In this document: positions 8,444 through 15,621 of the stretch, piece after piece
Position numbering within the stretch: the first letter of the stretch is position 1
Layout of the letters: every line of letters starts with the position of its first letter
Assembly (NCBI GenBank): GCA_964561605.1
Contig: CAZLQD010000042.1
Location: 24,922-88,921, forward strand
Length of the DNA: 64,000 nt
Reading direction: 5' to 3'
From: JALUZX01 sp964561605
GTDB taxonomy: Bacteria; Planctomycetota; UBA1135; JALUZX01
Notes under the pieces: generated by a model
The model's input: only the letters and a program-made list of their open reading frames with translations
What the model was told of the DNA's origin: nothing
The model's database searches: none
Made by a program: the position numbers and the translations under genes

Positions 8444-11110
8444 CTACCTCCCCGGAGGGACGGTCCGGAGGAGCCGGCTCTCGATCCGCTTCCCGTCGAA
8501 AGCAGTGAGGATGAGCTCCGTCCCGGGGGCGATTCCCGGGATCCCCCGGATCTTGAGCCTTCCTTCCCGGTCGGTCCTGGTCCCGCAGAGAGGCTCCCCT
8601 TCCAGGGTGGTGAAGTGGACCCGGGCCTCCGGGAGGGTCTTCAGGGGGGGAAAGAGGGATGCCGGGGGGCGGCCGGTGTTGGAGGCCCTCTCCTCCACCC
8701 ATCCTCCTCCCCTGGGTTCCGCCGAGGGAGGGTCCACCAGGTTGCGGATCTTGAAGGAGAAAGCGGGATCCAGGCCCCTGGGATCGAAAGTCATCTCCAG
8801 GAAGTTCCACGGCTTGGGGCCGGTCCTGGGCTTGAGATCCGGGGTCCCGTAACGCTGGTGGTAGAGGGCGTGGACCCGGACCTTCCTTCCGTCGTAGTCG
8901 GTCGTCTCCGGCCCGAACCCGGGCTTCACGGGCCGGGCGCCGCTCCTGCCGATTGGGCCGAAGGAGCACTCGTAGAGCCGGTTCTCCTCGTTCTCCACGA
9001 TGCTCGCCAGGTGAATGTCGCCGTAAACGGTGACCACCCCGGGGCGGCTTCCCAGGAGCCGGATCACCCTGTCGGCGCCGGCCTTCACCCAGCCCGCGTA
9101 GTCCGCGGCGACCCGGTCACGGGCGTAGAACTTCAAGCCCGTCTCGGGGTCCTTCTGGAAGCCGGACCAAAGGGTATGGAGTGCGTTTAGGCCGGTGACG
9201 CAGATCAGGGGGGCCGAATCGGTGTGGATCTCCCGGCTGAGCCAGGCGAACTGCTCCTCGCCGAGGAGGTCCCTTATGGGACTCTTCCTGTCGTAGGCCC
9301 CGTTCTTCGAGGGCCAACCCTCTTCCACCCAGAGGTCCAGGTACTGGGAATCCCTCCAAAGGCGGGAGTCGACGAGGACCAGGGTGAAATCCCCCAGGGG
9401 CATGCGCCAGGCCCGCCAGTCCTTGGGGTTCTCCGTGCCCGAGGGCCGGACGTCCCCCGAGACGAGGTGGCGGACGATCTTGAAATTCCGCCGCATGTAT
9501 TCCGGGTCCTGGCCCAGGTCGGACCTCGTCCGGACGGCCATCTGCTCGGGGCCCTTCACGTCGTCCATCCCGTAGTCGTGGTCGCCGGGGTGGATGACGT
9601 TCCAGTGGCGCATCATCTGCCACCGGGTGGTGGGGCCGGCGATGGTAAGGGTGATCACCTTGTAGGCGTCGTCCGTGCTGGGCGGGGGGAAGAGAAGCTC
9701 CAGGTACCAGACGTCGTCCTCCCAGTCGATGATCTGGAACCGGTAGTCCTCGAAGTACTTGTAGGCATCGGGTGTGGGCTGGTCGTGGATCCAGTTCCTC
9801 TGGAAGCGGCCCGCCCTGGGCAGGTCGGGTCCTCCGCCGTGGATGGCGTGGCCTCCGAGGGCGCAGACCCTGTAGGGGGGAGCCAGTCTGGGGAGGCGGC
9901 CCACGTAGTCCTTCTTGCCAAGGAAACCTCTCCTGGGATCGGCGGTGACGTCCTTTCCGTCCTTCCATACCGTGTAGTAGAGGGTCTTCTCTGCGGGGGA
10001 GCAGGGCAGGGTGACCTCGATGGAGGAGGTGAAGAGCCTGAAGTCGTCGTGCACGATGGGCGCCTCCCCGGCGGAAGGCACCTTGCCCCATCCGCCTTCA
10101 GGGGAGGGGGAATCGGCCACCCGGATCCGGGCGGTCTTTCCGTCGTTGCGGAAGATTGCGATGAAGCGGCACTTCCAGCCTTCCTGGGTCCTCTTCAGGG
10201 TGTCGCCCAGGGCGTAGCAGGTGTGGAGCTCGTTCAGCACGATGGGGAGGGGCTCGTTGCCGCCGGGCTCGATGAGCACCCGGCGTACCCTGAAGTCCAG
10301 GGGGCCCCTTGCGGCCAGGCCGAAACGGCCGTCGGTGAACAGGGCCCGATCCACGGCGGGTACACTCACCTCCACGGGGCCTCCGGGGCCGAGGAGGCGG
10401 GCCGTGACTTCGGCCTTGCCGGGATCGTCCCCCGCCACACGGACTTCCAGGGCCACCCGATCCCCTGGCTTCAGGACCGGACCGGCCTTCCAGGAGCCCT
10501 CCCGGGCCGGTTCGGGCCCCCTCGTTGCGTGGTCGTAGATTCCGAACCTCCCGTCGGCCCGCCAGCAGGCGATCCAGGAACCGTCCCCCGAGGCGCCCCC
10601 ACCCTGCCTGCTCTCGAAGAGGCTCTCCCCGCCGAAACAGATTCCCATGAGGGAGTAGCCCGGCCGGGACTTCTTCCAGCGGGCCTCTCCGGAGTTTCGG
10701 GGGGCGGGCGGAAGGGCCAGGATCTCGAATTCCGCCCGGATCGTATAGTTCCCCTTCAGGTTCCAGTCCCTCCTCCAGATCATCCCCATGGGGAGGGAAG
10801 GGTCCCTCTCCAGGGTGCGGGGTCTTCTCCTCCAGGACTCCCAGTGCCAGGGAAAGGAAGTGGTGGGATTCTTGTCTCCCACGTTGTGGAGTCGCCTCCG
10901 AAGGGAGTGGTTCTCCAGGCTCCAATAGCCGGGATTCAGGGTCTCCCAGCCGTCGCCGTGGTAGGGTGAGTCGGGGCGATCGAAGGCGTCCACGACCTTC
11001 CACTCCTTTCCGGTGCGGGCGGTCTGGGCCCTCGGCCCGGGGGAGGAGATGAAGCAGGACACGAAGAGGGCGAAGGGAACGAGGAAGGCCGGGTTCAGGA
11101 TTTCTTTCAT
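8444..11110 (-). CDS. Large secreted PhoD-like metallophosphatase
   Basis: The 888-residue product starts with a signal peptide ('NPAFLVPFALFVSCFISS'). The N-terminal ~300 residues look like a beta-sandwich, laminin-G/LamG-like ('FDRPDSPYHGDGWETLNPGYW', split by small insertions). The C-terminal half carries PhoD-type motifs: 'DHDYG' (510-514) with Asp and His metal ligands, 'LVDSRLW', and 'YGDIH' with D698 and H700. A carboxypeptidase-regulatory-like tail ('TDREGRLKIRGIPG') ends the protein. A calcium- or iron-dependent alkaline phosphodiesterase/phosphatase outside the cytoplasm is likely, possibly for phosphate scavenging, though no Pho box is evident. The start at 11110 was chosen for its signal peptide; an earlier in-frame ATG at 11179 gives a basic, non-export N-terminus. 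Confidence 0.78.
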   Translation of the reverse strand: MKEILNPAFLVPFALFVSCFISSPGPRAQTARTGKEWKVVDAFDRPDSPYHGDGWETLNPGYWSLENHSLRRRLHNVGDKNPTTSFPWHWESWRRRPRTLERDPSLPMGMIWRRDWNLKGNYTIRAEFEILALPPAPRNSGEARWKKSRPGYSLMGICFGGESLFESRQGGGASGDGSWIACWRADGRFGIYDHATRGPEPAREGSWKAGPVLKPGDRVALEVRVAGDDPGKAEVTARLLGPGGPVEVSVPAVDRALFTDGRFGLAARGPLDFRVRRVLIEPGGNEPLPIVLNELHTCYALGDTLKRTQEGWKCRFIAIFRNDGKTARIRVADSPSPEGGWGKVPSAGEAPIVHDDFRLFTSSIEVTLPCSPAEKTLYYTVWKDGKDVTADPRRGFLGKKDYVGRLPRLAPPYRVCALGGHAIHGGGPDLPRAGRFQRNWIHDQPTPDAYKYFEDYRFQIIDWEDDVWYLELLFPPPSTDDAYKVITLTIAGPTTRWQMMRHWNVIHPGDHDYGMDDVKGPEQMAVRTRSDLGQDPEYMRRNFKIVRHLVSGDVRPSGTENPKDWRAWRMPLGDFTLVLVDSRLWRDSQYLDLWVEEGWPSKNGAYDRKSPIRDLLGEEQFAWLSREIHTDSAPLICVTGLNALHTLWSGFQKDPETGLKFYARDRVAADYAGWVKAGADRVIRLLGSRPGVVTVYGDIHLASIVENEENRLYECSFGPIGRSGARPVKPGFGPETTDYDGRKVRVHALYHQRYGTPDLKPRTGPKPWNFLEMTFDPRGLDPAFSFKIRNLVDPPSAEPRGGGWVEERASNTGRPPASLFPPLKTLPEARVHFTTLEGEPLCGTRTDREGRLKIRGIPGIAPGTELILTAFDGKRIESRLLRTVPPGR

Positions 11111-11269
11111 TTCCGGAATGTCCGTGGTCCGAGACTCGACTTCTCTCCTTCTCCTTCGCGTTCCTTTGCCGGCATCCATTCTAGGAGAGGCGGGAGGGCT
11201 GCATGTATTTTCTTTTTACCCGGCCGCCTCGGGGAGAGTAACCTGGCCCCGAAAGGAGTGTGCATTCCC

Positions 11270-12193
11270 GTGGAAGAGAAAGTGAAAGGGCTGATCGCGG
11301 CCGCCTTCACCCCCATGAAGGCCGACGGGAGCCTGGACCTCGGCGGGGTGGAACGGCTGGCCCAGCACCTCTTCCTCCAGGGAGTGGAAGGGGTCTTCCT
11401 CTGCGGTTCCACAGGAGAAGGCTTCTCCCTGAGCCTGGAGGAAAGGATGGAGACGGCCCGCCGCTGGGCCGAGGTGGCGGGAGGATCCCTCAAGATCCTG
11501 GTCCACGTGGGCTCCCTTTGCAGGCAGGACAGTGTAATCCTCGCCAACCACGCCCGCGCCCTGGGAGTGGACGGGGTGGCGGGAATCGCTCCCTTCTACT
11601 ACAAGCCCAGGCGGGTGGAGGACCTCCTGGACTTCCTGGCCCCCGTGGCCCAGGCGGCCTCCCCCTTGCCTTTCTACTACTACCACGTCCCCATGCTGAC
11701 GGGGGTGAACCTTCCCCTCGCCGAGATCCTGGAGAAGGGGGCCGAGAGGATCCCCAATCTCCGGGGAGCCAAGTTCACCCACAAGGATCTCCTGGAGTTC
11801 CAGGAGTGTCTCGCCCTCCGGGAGGGAGCCTTCGATATTCTCTTCGGCGTAGACGAGTGGCTCCTGGCCGGGCTCGCCTTGGGGGCCATGGGCGCCGTGG
11901 GGTGCACCTACAATTTCGCTTCTCTTCTTTTCCAGGAGATGGAGCGGCGTTTCCTGGAAGGAAACCTGGAGGAGGCCCGGGCCCTCTCCCTGAAGGTGCG
12001 GGCCTTGGTGGAAATCCTCGGGGAATTCGGCACCCTGGCGGGGGGCAAGGCGATCCTCGCCATGGCCGGTGTGGACTGCGGTCCGGTCCGCCCCCCCCTG
12101 GGGAACCTGGGGCCGGAAGAGAAGATCAGGCTCTTCGAAGAGCTCTCCGAAGCCGGCCTGGCCGAGGACCTGGGCCTGCGTTCCCCAGCCTGA
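11270..12193 (+). CDS. N-acetylneuraminate lyase-like DapA-family aldolase
   Basis: The 307-residue TIM-barrel protein has 'GLIAAAFTPM' at the start, 'GSTGEG' (substrate carboxylate loop), 'YYYHVPMLTGV' (tyrosines 136-138) and 'GAKFTHKD' with the Schiff-base lysine K168. 'YYYH.P.LTGV' plus 'KFTHKDL' points to the sialic-acid lyase branch rather than dihydrodipicolinate synthase. The expected reaction is reversible cleavage of N-acetylneuraminate (or a related nonulosonate) to pyruvate and a hexosamine. I chose the GTG at 11270 because AAAGGAG ends 11 bases upstream; a GTG at 11258 would overlap that site. The adjacent glycosyltransferase cluster makes a link to sugar turnover possible. Confidence 0.8.
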   Translation: MEEKVKGLIAAAFTPMKADGSLDLGGVERLAQHLFLQGVEGVFLCGSTGEGFSLSLEERMETARRWAEVAGGSLKILVHVGSLCRQDSVILANHARALGVDGVAGIAPFYYKPRRVEDLLDFLAPVAQAASPLPFYYYHVPMLTGVNLPLAEILEKGAERIPNLRGAKFTHKDLLEFQECLALREGAFDILFGVDEWLLAGLALGAMGAVGCTYNFASLLFQEMERRFLEGNLEEARALSLKVRALVEILGEFGTLAGGKAILAMAGVDCGPVRPPLGNLGPEEKIRLFEELSEAGLAEDLGLRSPA

Positions 12194-12368
12194 TCCTGGC
12201 CCTTGGCCGGGCCACGCAGTGGCGGAAGAAGGCCGGGAGCGGGGAGGGGAGGCCCCGGGATGCCGGCCCTCCCCGGAGGCAGGCCGGCGCCGCCGGAACT
12301 CACCCGCCACGGCCTCGGGAAGGGGGCTTTCTCAAGCTGGACCAGGGATGGGGCCGAAAGCTCCCTTG
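12194..12368 (+). other. Spacer between the aldolase and the glycosyltransferase cluster
   Basis: No convincing gene or promoter is seen. Open frames here are GC-driven and low in complexity. The spacer leads into the probable frameshifted 5' end of the glycosyltransferase gene at 12369. Confidence 0.5.
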
Positions 12369-12614
12369 ATGGACCAAGCCAGCAGAAAGAGCGGGGGGGA
12401 GAGTGCCCCCCGGCGGGGCGGGAACGTCCCGGGGTCGGTGAGCCTGGGCGGGGCCTTCTTCGGCGAGGGCCTGGAGGCCCACGAAGCCCGGAGTTTCGCC
12501 CTGGCCCTGGAGGCCCTGGGCTTCAGGGTCCATCTCAAGCCGCGCTGGTTCGAGGAGGCGGGAGTTGAGCGAAGCGACCGGGGCGCCGGCGGCGACGACC
12601 ATCGATCTTACTGA
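12369..12614 (+). pseudogene. Out-of-frame 5' end of the tandem glycosyltransferase gene (probable frameshift)
   Basis: In the frame starting at ATG 12369 (or GTG 12438), the translation holds 'VSLGGAFFGEGLEAHEARSF', then 'ALALEALGFRVHLKPRWFEE'. This is a typical first beta strand and helix of a GT-B glycosyltransferase ('EGxFF..HSLA..N.ELALAL...G'). The frame ends at a TGA at 12612-12614. The large downstream frame begins at TTG 12565 without its own first beta-alpha unit and continues the fold. One base removed between about 12555 and 12610 would join the two frames. Either the genome carries a one-base insertion or a short run of G/C was misread. Confidence 0.55.
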
Positions 12615-15546
12615 CGGCCTGCGCCGCTTCCGGCTCACCACGAAGCTCGACAAGGAGCTCGTGGAACACCTTGTCTCCAGGGCGCGGACTCCCGACCTGG
12701 AGAGGTCGGTCCTGATCCTCTCCCATCCTCCCCTGGACCAGGAGGGCCGGGACCTCTACCTCCAGGCCAGGATCAACCATCCCGGATACGGCGCCTACGT
12801 GGGGCGCTTCCCCGTGCCCGACCCCCTTCCCCGGGGATGGGCGGGGGCCCTGGAGGCGGTGGACGAGGTCTGGGTCCCATCCAGGAGGGGGAAAGAGATC
12901 CTCTACAAGGCGGGGATTCCTCCTGACCGGATCGTGGTGGTCCCTCCCGTGGCTGCCCTGGAGAACCTCCGGCCGATCCAGGCCTATCCCCTGGAGGAGA
13001 AGGAAGGTTTCAGCGTCCTGGCCTTCGTCGACGACGGGGGGCGCTCCGGTTGGGAGGAGGTGGTGGCCGCCTGGCTCGGGGCCTTCGAGCCCGGTGAGGA
13101 AGTGACCCTGGTGCTCGCCCCCAGGCCCGGGACGGCCAGGGGGCCTCTCGGGGAGCGGGTGGCCGCCAGGATCCGGGAGCTGGGCCGGGATTCTTCGGAC
13201 ATCCCGGACATCCTCCTGGTGGAGGAGGAGGTGGGCCTGGAAGAGCTTTGTTCCCTCTGTATGGCCGTGGACTCGGTGGTGGTCCCGGAGGACGAGGACG
13301 AACGGGGGCTCTTGGCCCTCTACGCCATGGCCTGCGGTGTGGCCCCCATAGGATACGGAGAGGGCCCCCTCCGCTCCCTCCTGCACTCCTCCAGGGCCTT
13401 TCCCCTGGGAAGGGGGGATTCCCTGGAGTTGGCCCTGAGGAAGCTCCGGGACCTCCCCATGGAGCGCAAGCGCCGCGGAAAGGGAGCGGCCGAATACACG
13501 GCCCGGAACCACTCTCCCCTGGTGGTGGCCACCATCGCCGCCGACAGGATGAGGATGTTGAAGAGGGCCTCCCTCACCGACCCGGGCCTGGAGGGGAATC
13601 TCCTGGAGGTCCCGGCCGGCCGGGCCGGGGACCTACAGGGGGAGCTCCTGGAGGAGGCCGGCGAGATCCACGTCTCCACCAGGGCGGACTACCGGGCTCT
13701 CCTGGAGAGAGGAGTTCCCTCCGAACGGATCGTGTACCTTCCCCCGCCCGTTCCCGACGGGTGGATCCTGGAGAATCCCGAGCCGCTGCCGGCCTTCGCC
13801 ATGGACGGGAAGTACCGTTTCCTCTTCGCACCGGACCGGCTCGAGGGGAGCGGGTGGGAGAAGCTGGTGGAGGTCTTCGCCAGGCTCTTCCAGGGTAAGA
13901 AGGACATCGTCCTCCACCTGGTGGCCTCCGAAGAGGAGGACTACTCCGTCCTGGTGGAGGCCCTTCCCGGGCTCCTGGCCCGGGGGGGCGGCGCCCGGTC
14001 CCCCGCGGTGGTAAGGGTCCACAGGCCCGTTCCGGCCGAGCTGGCCGGGGCCATGTTCGCCGCAGTCCATTGCGCCGTCTTTCCCACCGACTCCCCCGCC
14101 GTGACGTCCCGGGAGCAGAGGGCCATGGCCGCCGGAAGGGCCCTGATCGTCCCGGGCTGGGGAGACCACCTCGATCTTTGCGGAGAACCGGGTACGGCCA
14201 GGCTCCTTACCATGCGCCCCGCCCCTGGCGGAGGATGGGAGCCCGATCCGGCCGACCTGGAGCGGGCCTTGCTGGAGGCCGTGGAAGGCAAGGGTCCCTT
14301 CCCGGGAATGGGGGACAGGGCCAGGGAGGAGGTCGCCCGGAGCCGCTCCCGCTGGGTCCTGGGCCGGAACCTGGTGAGAGCCAGGCGGGAGAGGGAGAGG
14401 TCCGGGTCCCTTCCCAGGGTGGTCTTCGAGGGGCCCCTCTTCCGGGGTGGATCCCAGGCCTTCATCATGGCCGAGCTGGCCAAGGCCATGGCCGGCCTGG
14501 GCGGCCCCGACGTGGGGGTCTTCCCCACGGGGCCCGCCGACAGGCCTCCTTCGAGGGGAGGTCCCTTCGAGGCTCTCTTCCCGAGAATCCTCTTCCACGA
14601 GCCGGCCGGCGTGGAGACGGTGATCCGAGGCGGGTGGCCCCCGGTCTTCCGGAGGCCCCTGGCCGAAGAGTTCATCCTGCGCATGGACTGGGAGTGGGGG
14701 AGGATTCCCCTCTCCTGGCTCGCCCCGTTGGAGACGGTAGACCGGATCTGGGTCCATTCCAACCACGTGCGGCGGACCTTCCTGGAGTCCGGGATTCCTT
14801 CCGGCAAGGTCCAGGTGGTTCCCCACGGCGTGGACCCCGGACTCTTCTCTCCCCAGGGACCCGTCCTGGAATGGCTCCGGGAGAGGATCGGGGAGAGGCA
14901 CGCCTTCCTCTTCGTGGGAGGGGCCCTCTTCCGGAAGGGGCTGGACGTGCTTCTCGGGGCCTACCTCAAGGCCTTCCGCGCCTCCGACCCGGTGTGCTTG
15001 GTGGTCAAGGAAGTGGGTGGGCGGGACTTCTACGAGGGCCAGGGGATGGGGAAGCTCGTGGACAAGGTCGCCTCCACGGCGGGGGCGCCGGCGGTGATCC
15101 GCGTGCCCGACGGACTCTCCCCGGCCGAACTGGCCGCTCTCTACAGGACCTGCCATACCCTGGTCCATCCCTACAGGGGGGAAGGTTTCGCCCTGCCCGT
15201 GCTGGAAGCCATGGCCTCGGGTCTTCCCGTGGCCGTCACGGGCGGTGGGGCGACGGACGATTTCGCCAAGGGAGACTCGGTCCTGCCCGTTGCGGCGGCC
15301 GTCCGTGAGGTGGACCTTCCGATCCCTTGTGCCGGGGTTCCCTGGATCCTGGAACCCGACCAGGGGGACCTGGCGGAGGTCATGAAGCGGGCCGTGGAGG
15401 AAAGGGACTCCCTCAGGGCGGCCGCCCTGGCGACCTCCATGATGATCCGGTCCGCCTGGACCTGGGAGCACAGCGCCCGCCGGGCCTGGAGCCTCCTGGG
15501 GGAAGAGGTCAACTCCCCGGCCGTTTCCTGCCGATACACAACCTGA
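12565..15546 (+). CDS. Multi-module GT4-like glycosyltransferase
   Basis: The 993-residue product contains three GT-B-like stretches. Module 1 (about 1-330) has 'AVDEVWVPSRRGKEIL', then 'IPPDRIVVVPPV', but lacks the normal first strand. Module 2 (about 350-600) has 'GVPSERIVYLPPPV' and 'YRFLFAPDRLEGSGWEKL' and looks degenerate. Module 3 (about 615-993) is a full GT4 enzyme: 'VFEGPLFRGGSQAF', 'VDRIWVHSNHVR', 'VVPHGVDPGLFSP', 'LFVGGALFRKGLDVLLGAY', and the EX7E nucleotide-sugar motif at E873/E881 ('EGFALPVLE'). It should transfer a sugar from an activated donor in the cytoplasm. The TTG start has GGAGG seven bases upstream, but coding potential upstream in another frame suggests the true N-terminus is lost to a frameshift. 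The next three genes continue the cluster. Confidence 0.78.
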   Translation: MSEATGAPAATTIDLTDGLRRFRLTTKLDKELVEHLVSRARTPDLERSVLILSHPPLDQEGRDLYLQARINHPGYGAYVGRFPVPDPLPRGWAGALEAVDEVWVPSRRGKEILYKAGIPPDRIVVVPPVAALENLRPIQAYPLEEKEGFSVLAFVDDGGRSGWEEVVAAWLGAFEPGEEVTLVLAPRPGTARGPLGERVAARIRELGRDSSDIPDILLVEEEVGLEELCSLCMAVDSVVVPEDEDERGLLALYAMACGVAPIGYGEGPLRSLLHSSRAFPLGRGDSLELALRKLRDLPMERKRRGKGAAEYTARNHSPLVVATIAADRMRMLKRASLTDPGLEGNLLEVPAGRAGDLQGELLEEAGEIHVSTRADYRALLERGVPSERIVYLPPPVPDGWILENPEPLPAFAMDGKYRFLFAPDRLEGSGWEKLVEVFARLFQGKKDIVLHLVASEEEDYSVLVEALPGLLARGGGARSPAVVRVHRPVPAELAGAMFAAVHCAVFPTDSPAVTSREQRAMAAGRALIVPGWGDHLDLCGEPGTARLLTMRPAPGGGWEPDPADLERALLEAVEGKGPFPGMGDRAREEVARSRSRWVLGRNLVRARRERERSGSLPRVVFEGPLFRGGSQAFIMAELAKAMAGLGGPDVGVFPTGPADRPPSRGGPFEALFPRILFHEPAGVETVIRGGWPPVFRRPLAEEFILRMDWEWGRIPLSWLAPLETVDRIWVHSNHVRRTFLESGIPSGKVQVVPHGVDPGLFSPQGPVLEWLRERIGERHAFLFVGGALFRKGLDVLLGAYLKAFRASDPVCLVVKEVGGRDFYEGQGMGKLVDKVASTAGAPAVIRVPDGLSPAELAALYRTCHTLVHPYRGEGFALPVLEAMASGLPVAVTGGGATDDFAKGDSVLPVAAAVREVDLPIPCAGVPWILEPDQGDLAEVMKRAVEERDSLRAAALATSMMIRSAWTWEHSARRAWSLLGEEVNSPAVSCRYTT

Positions 15547-15596
15547 CGTTCCGTCGGGCGGGCGCCCGTCCCGGGACGCGAGGGCAGGCAAAGGGT

Positions 15597-15614
15597 CCCC
15601 GGGGAAACCCGGGG
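15597..15614 (+). promoter_or_regulatory. GNRA-tetraloop hairpin just before the GT2/TPR gene
   Basis: CCCCGGG pairs perfectly with CCCGGGG around a GAAA loop. The hairpin ends seven bases before the ATG at 15622 and covers the place where a ribosome-binding site would normally lie. No U-tract follows, so a translational role is likelier than termination. Confidence 0.45.
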
Positions 15615-15621
15615 TTGGAAC

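Noticed and set aside
13633..15591. Long minus-strand open frame opposite the multi-module glycosyltransferase
   Set aside because: Low-complexity translation without domain signals; a GC-driven shadow of the GT gene.
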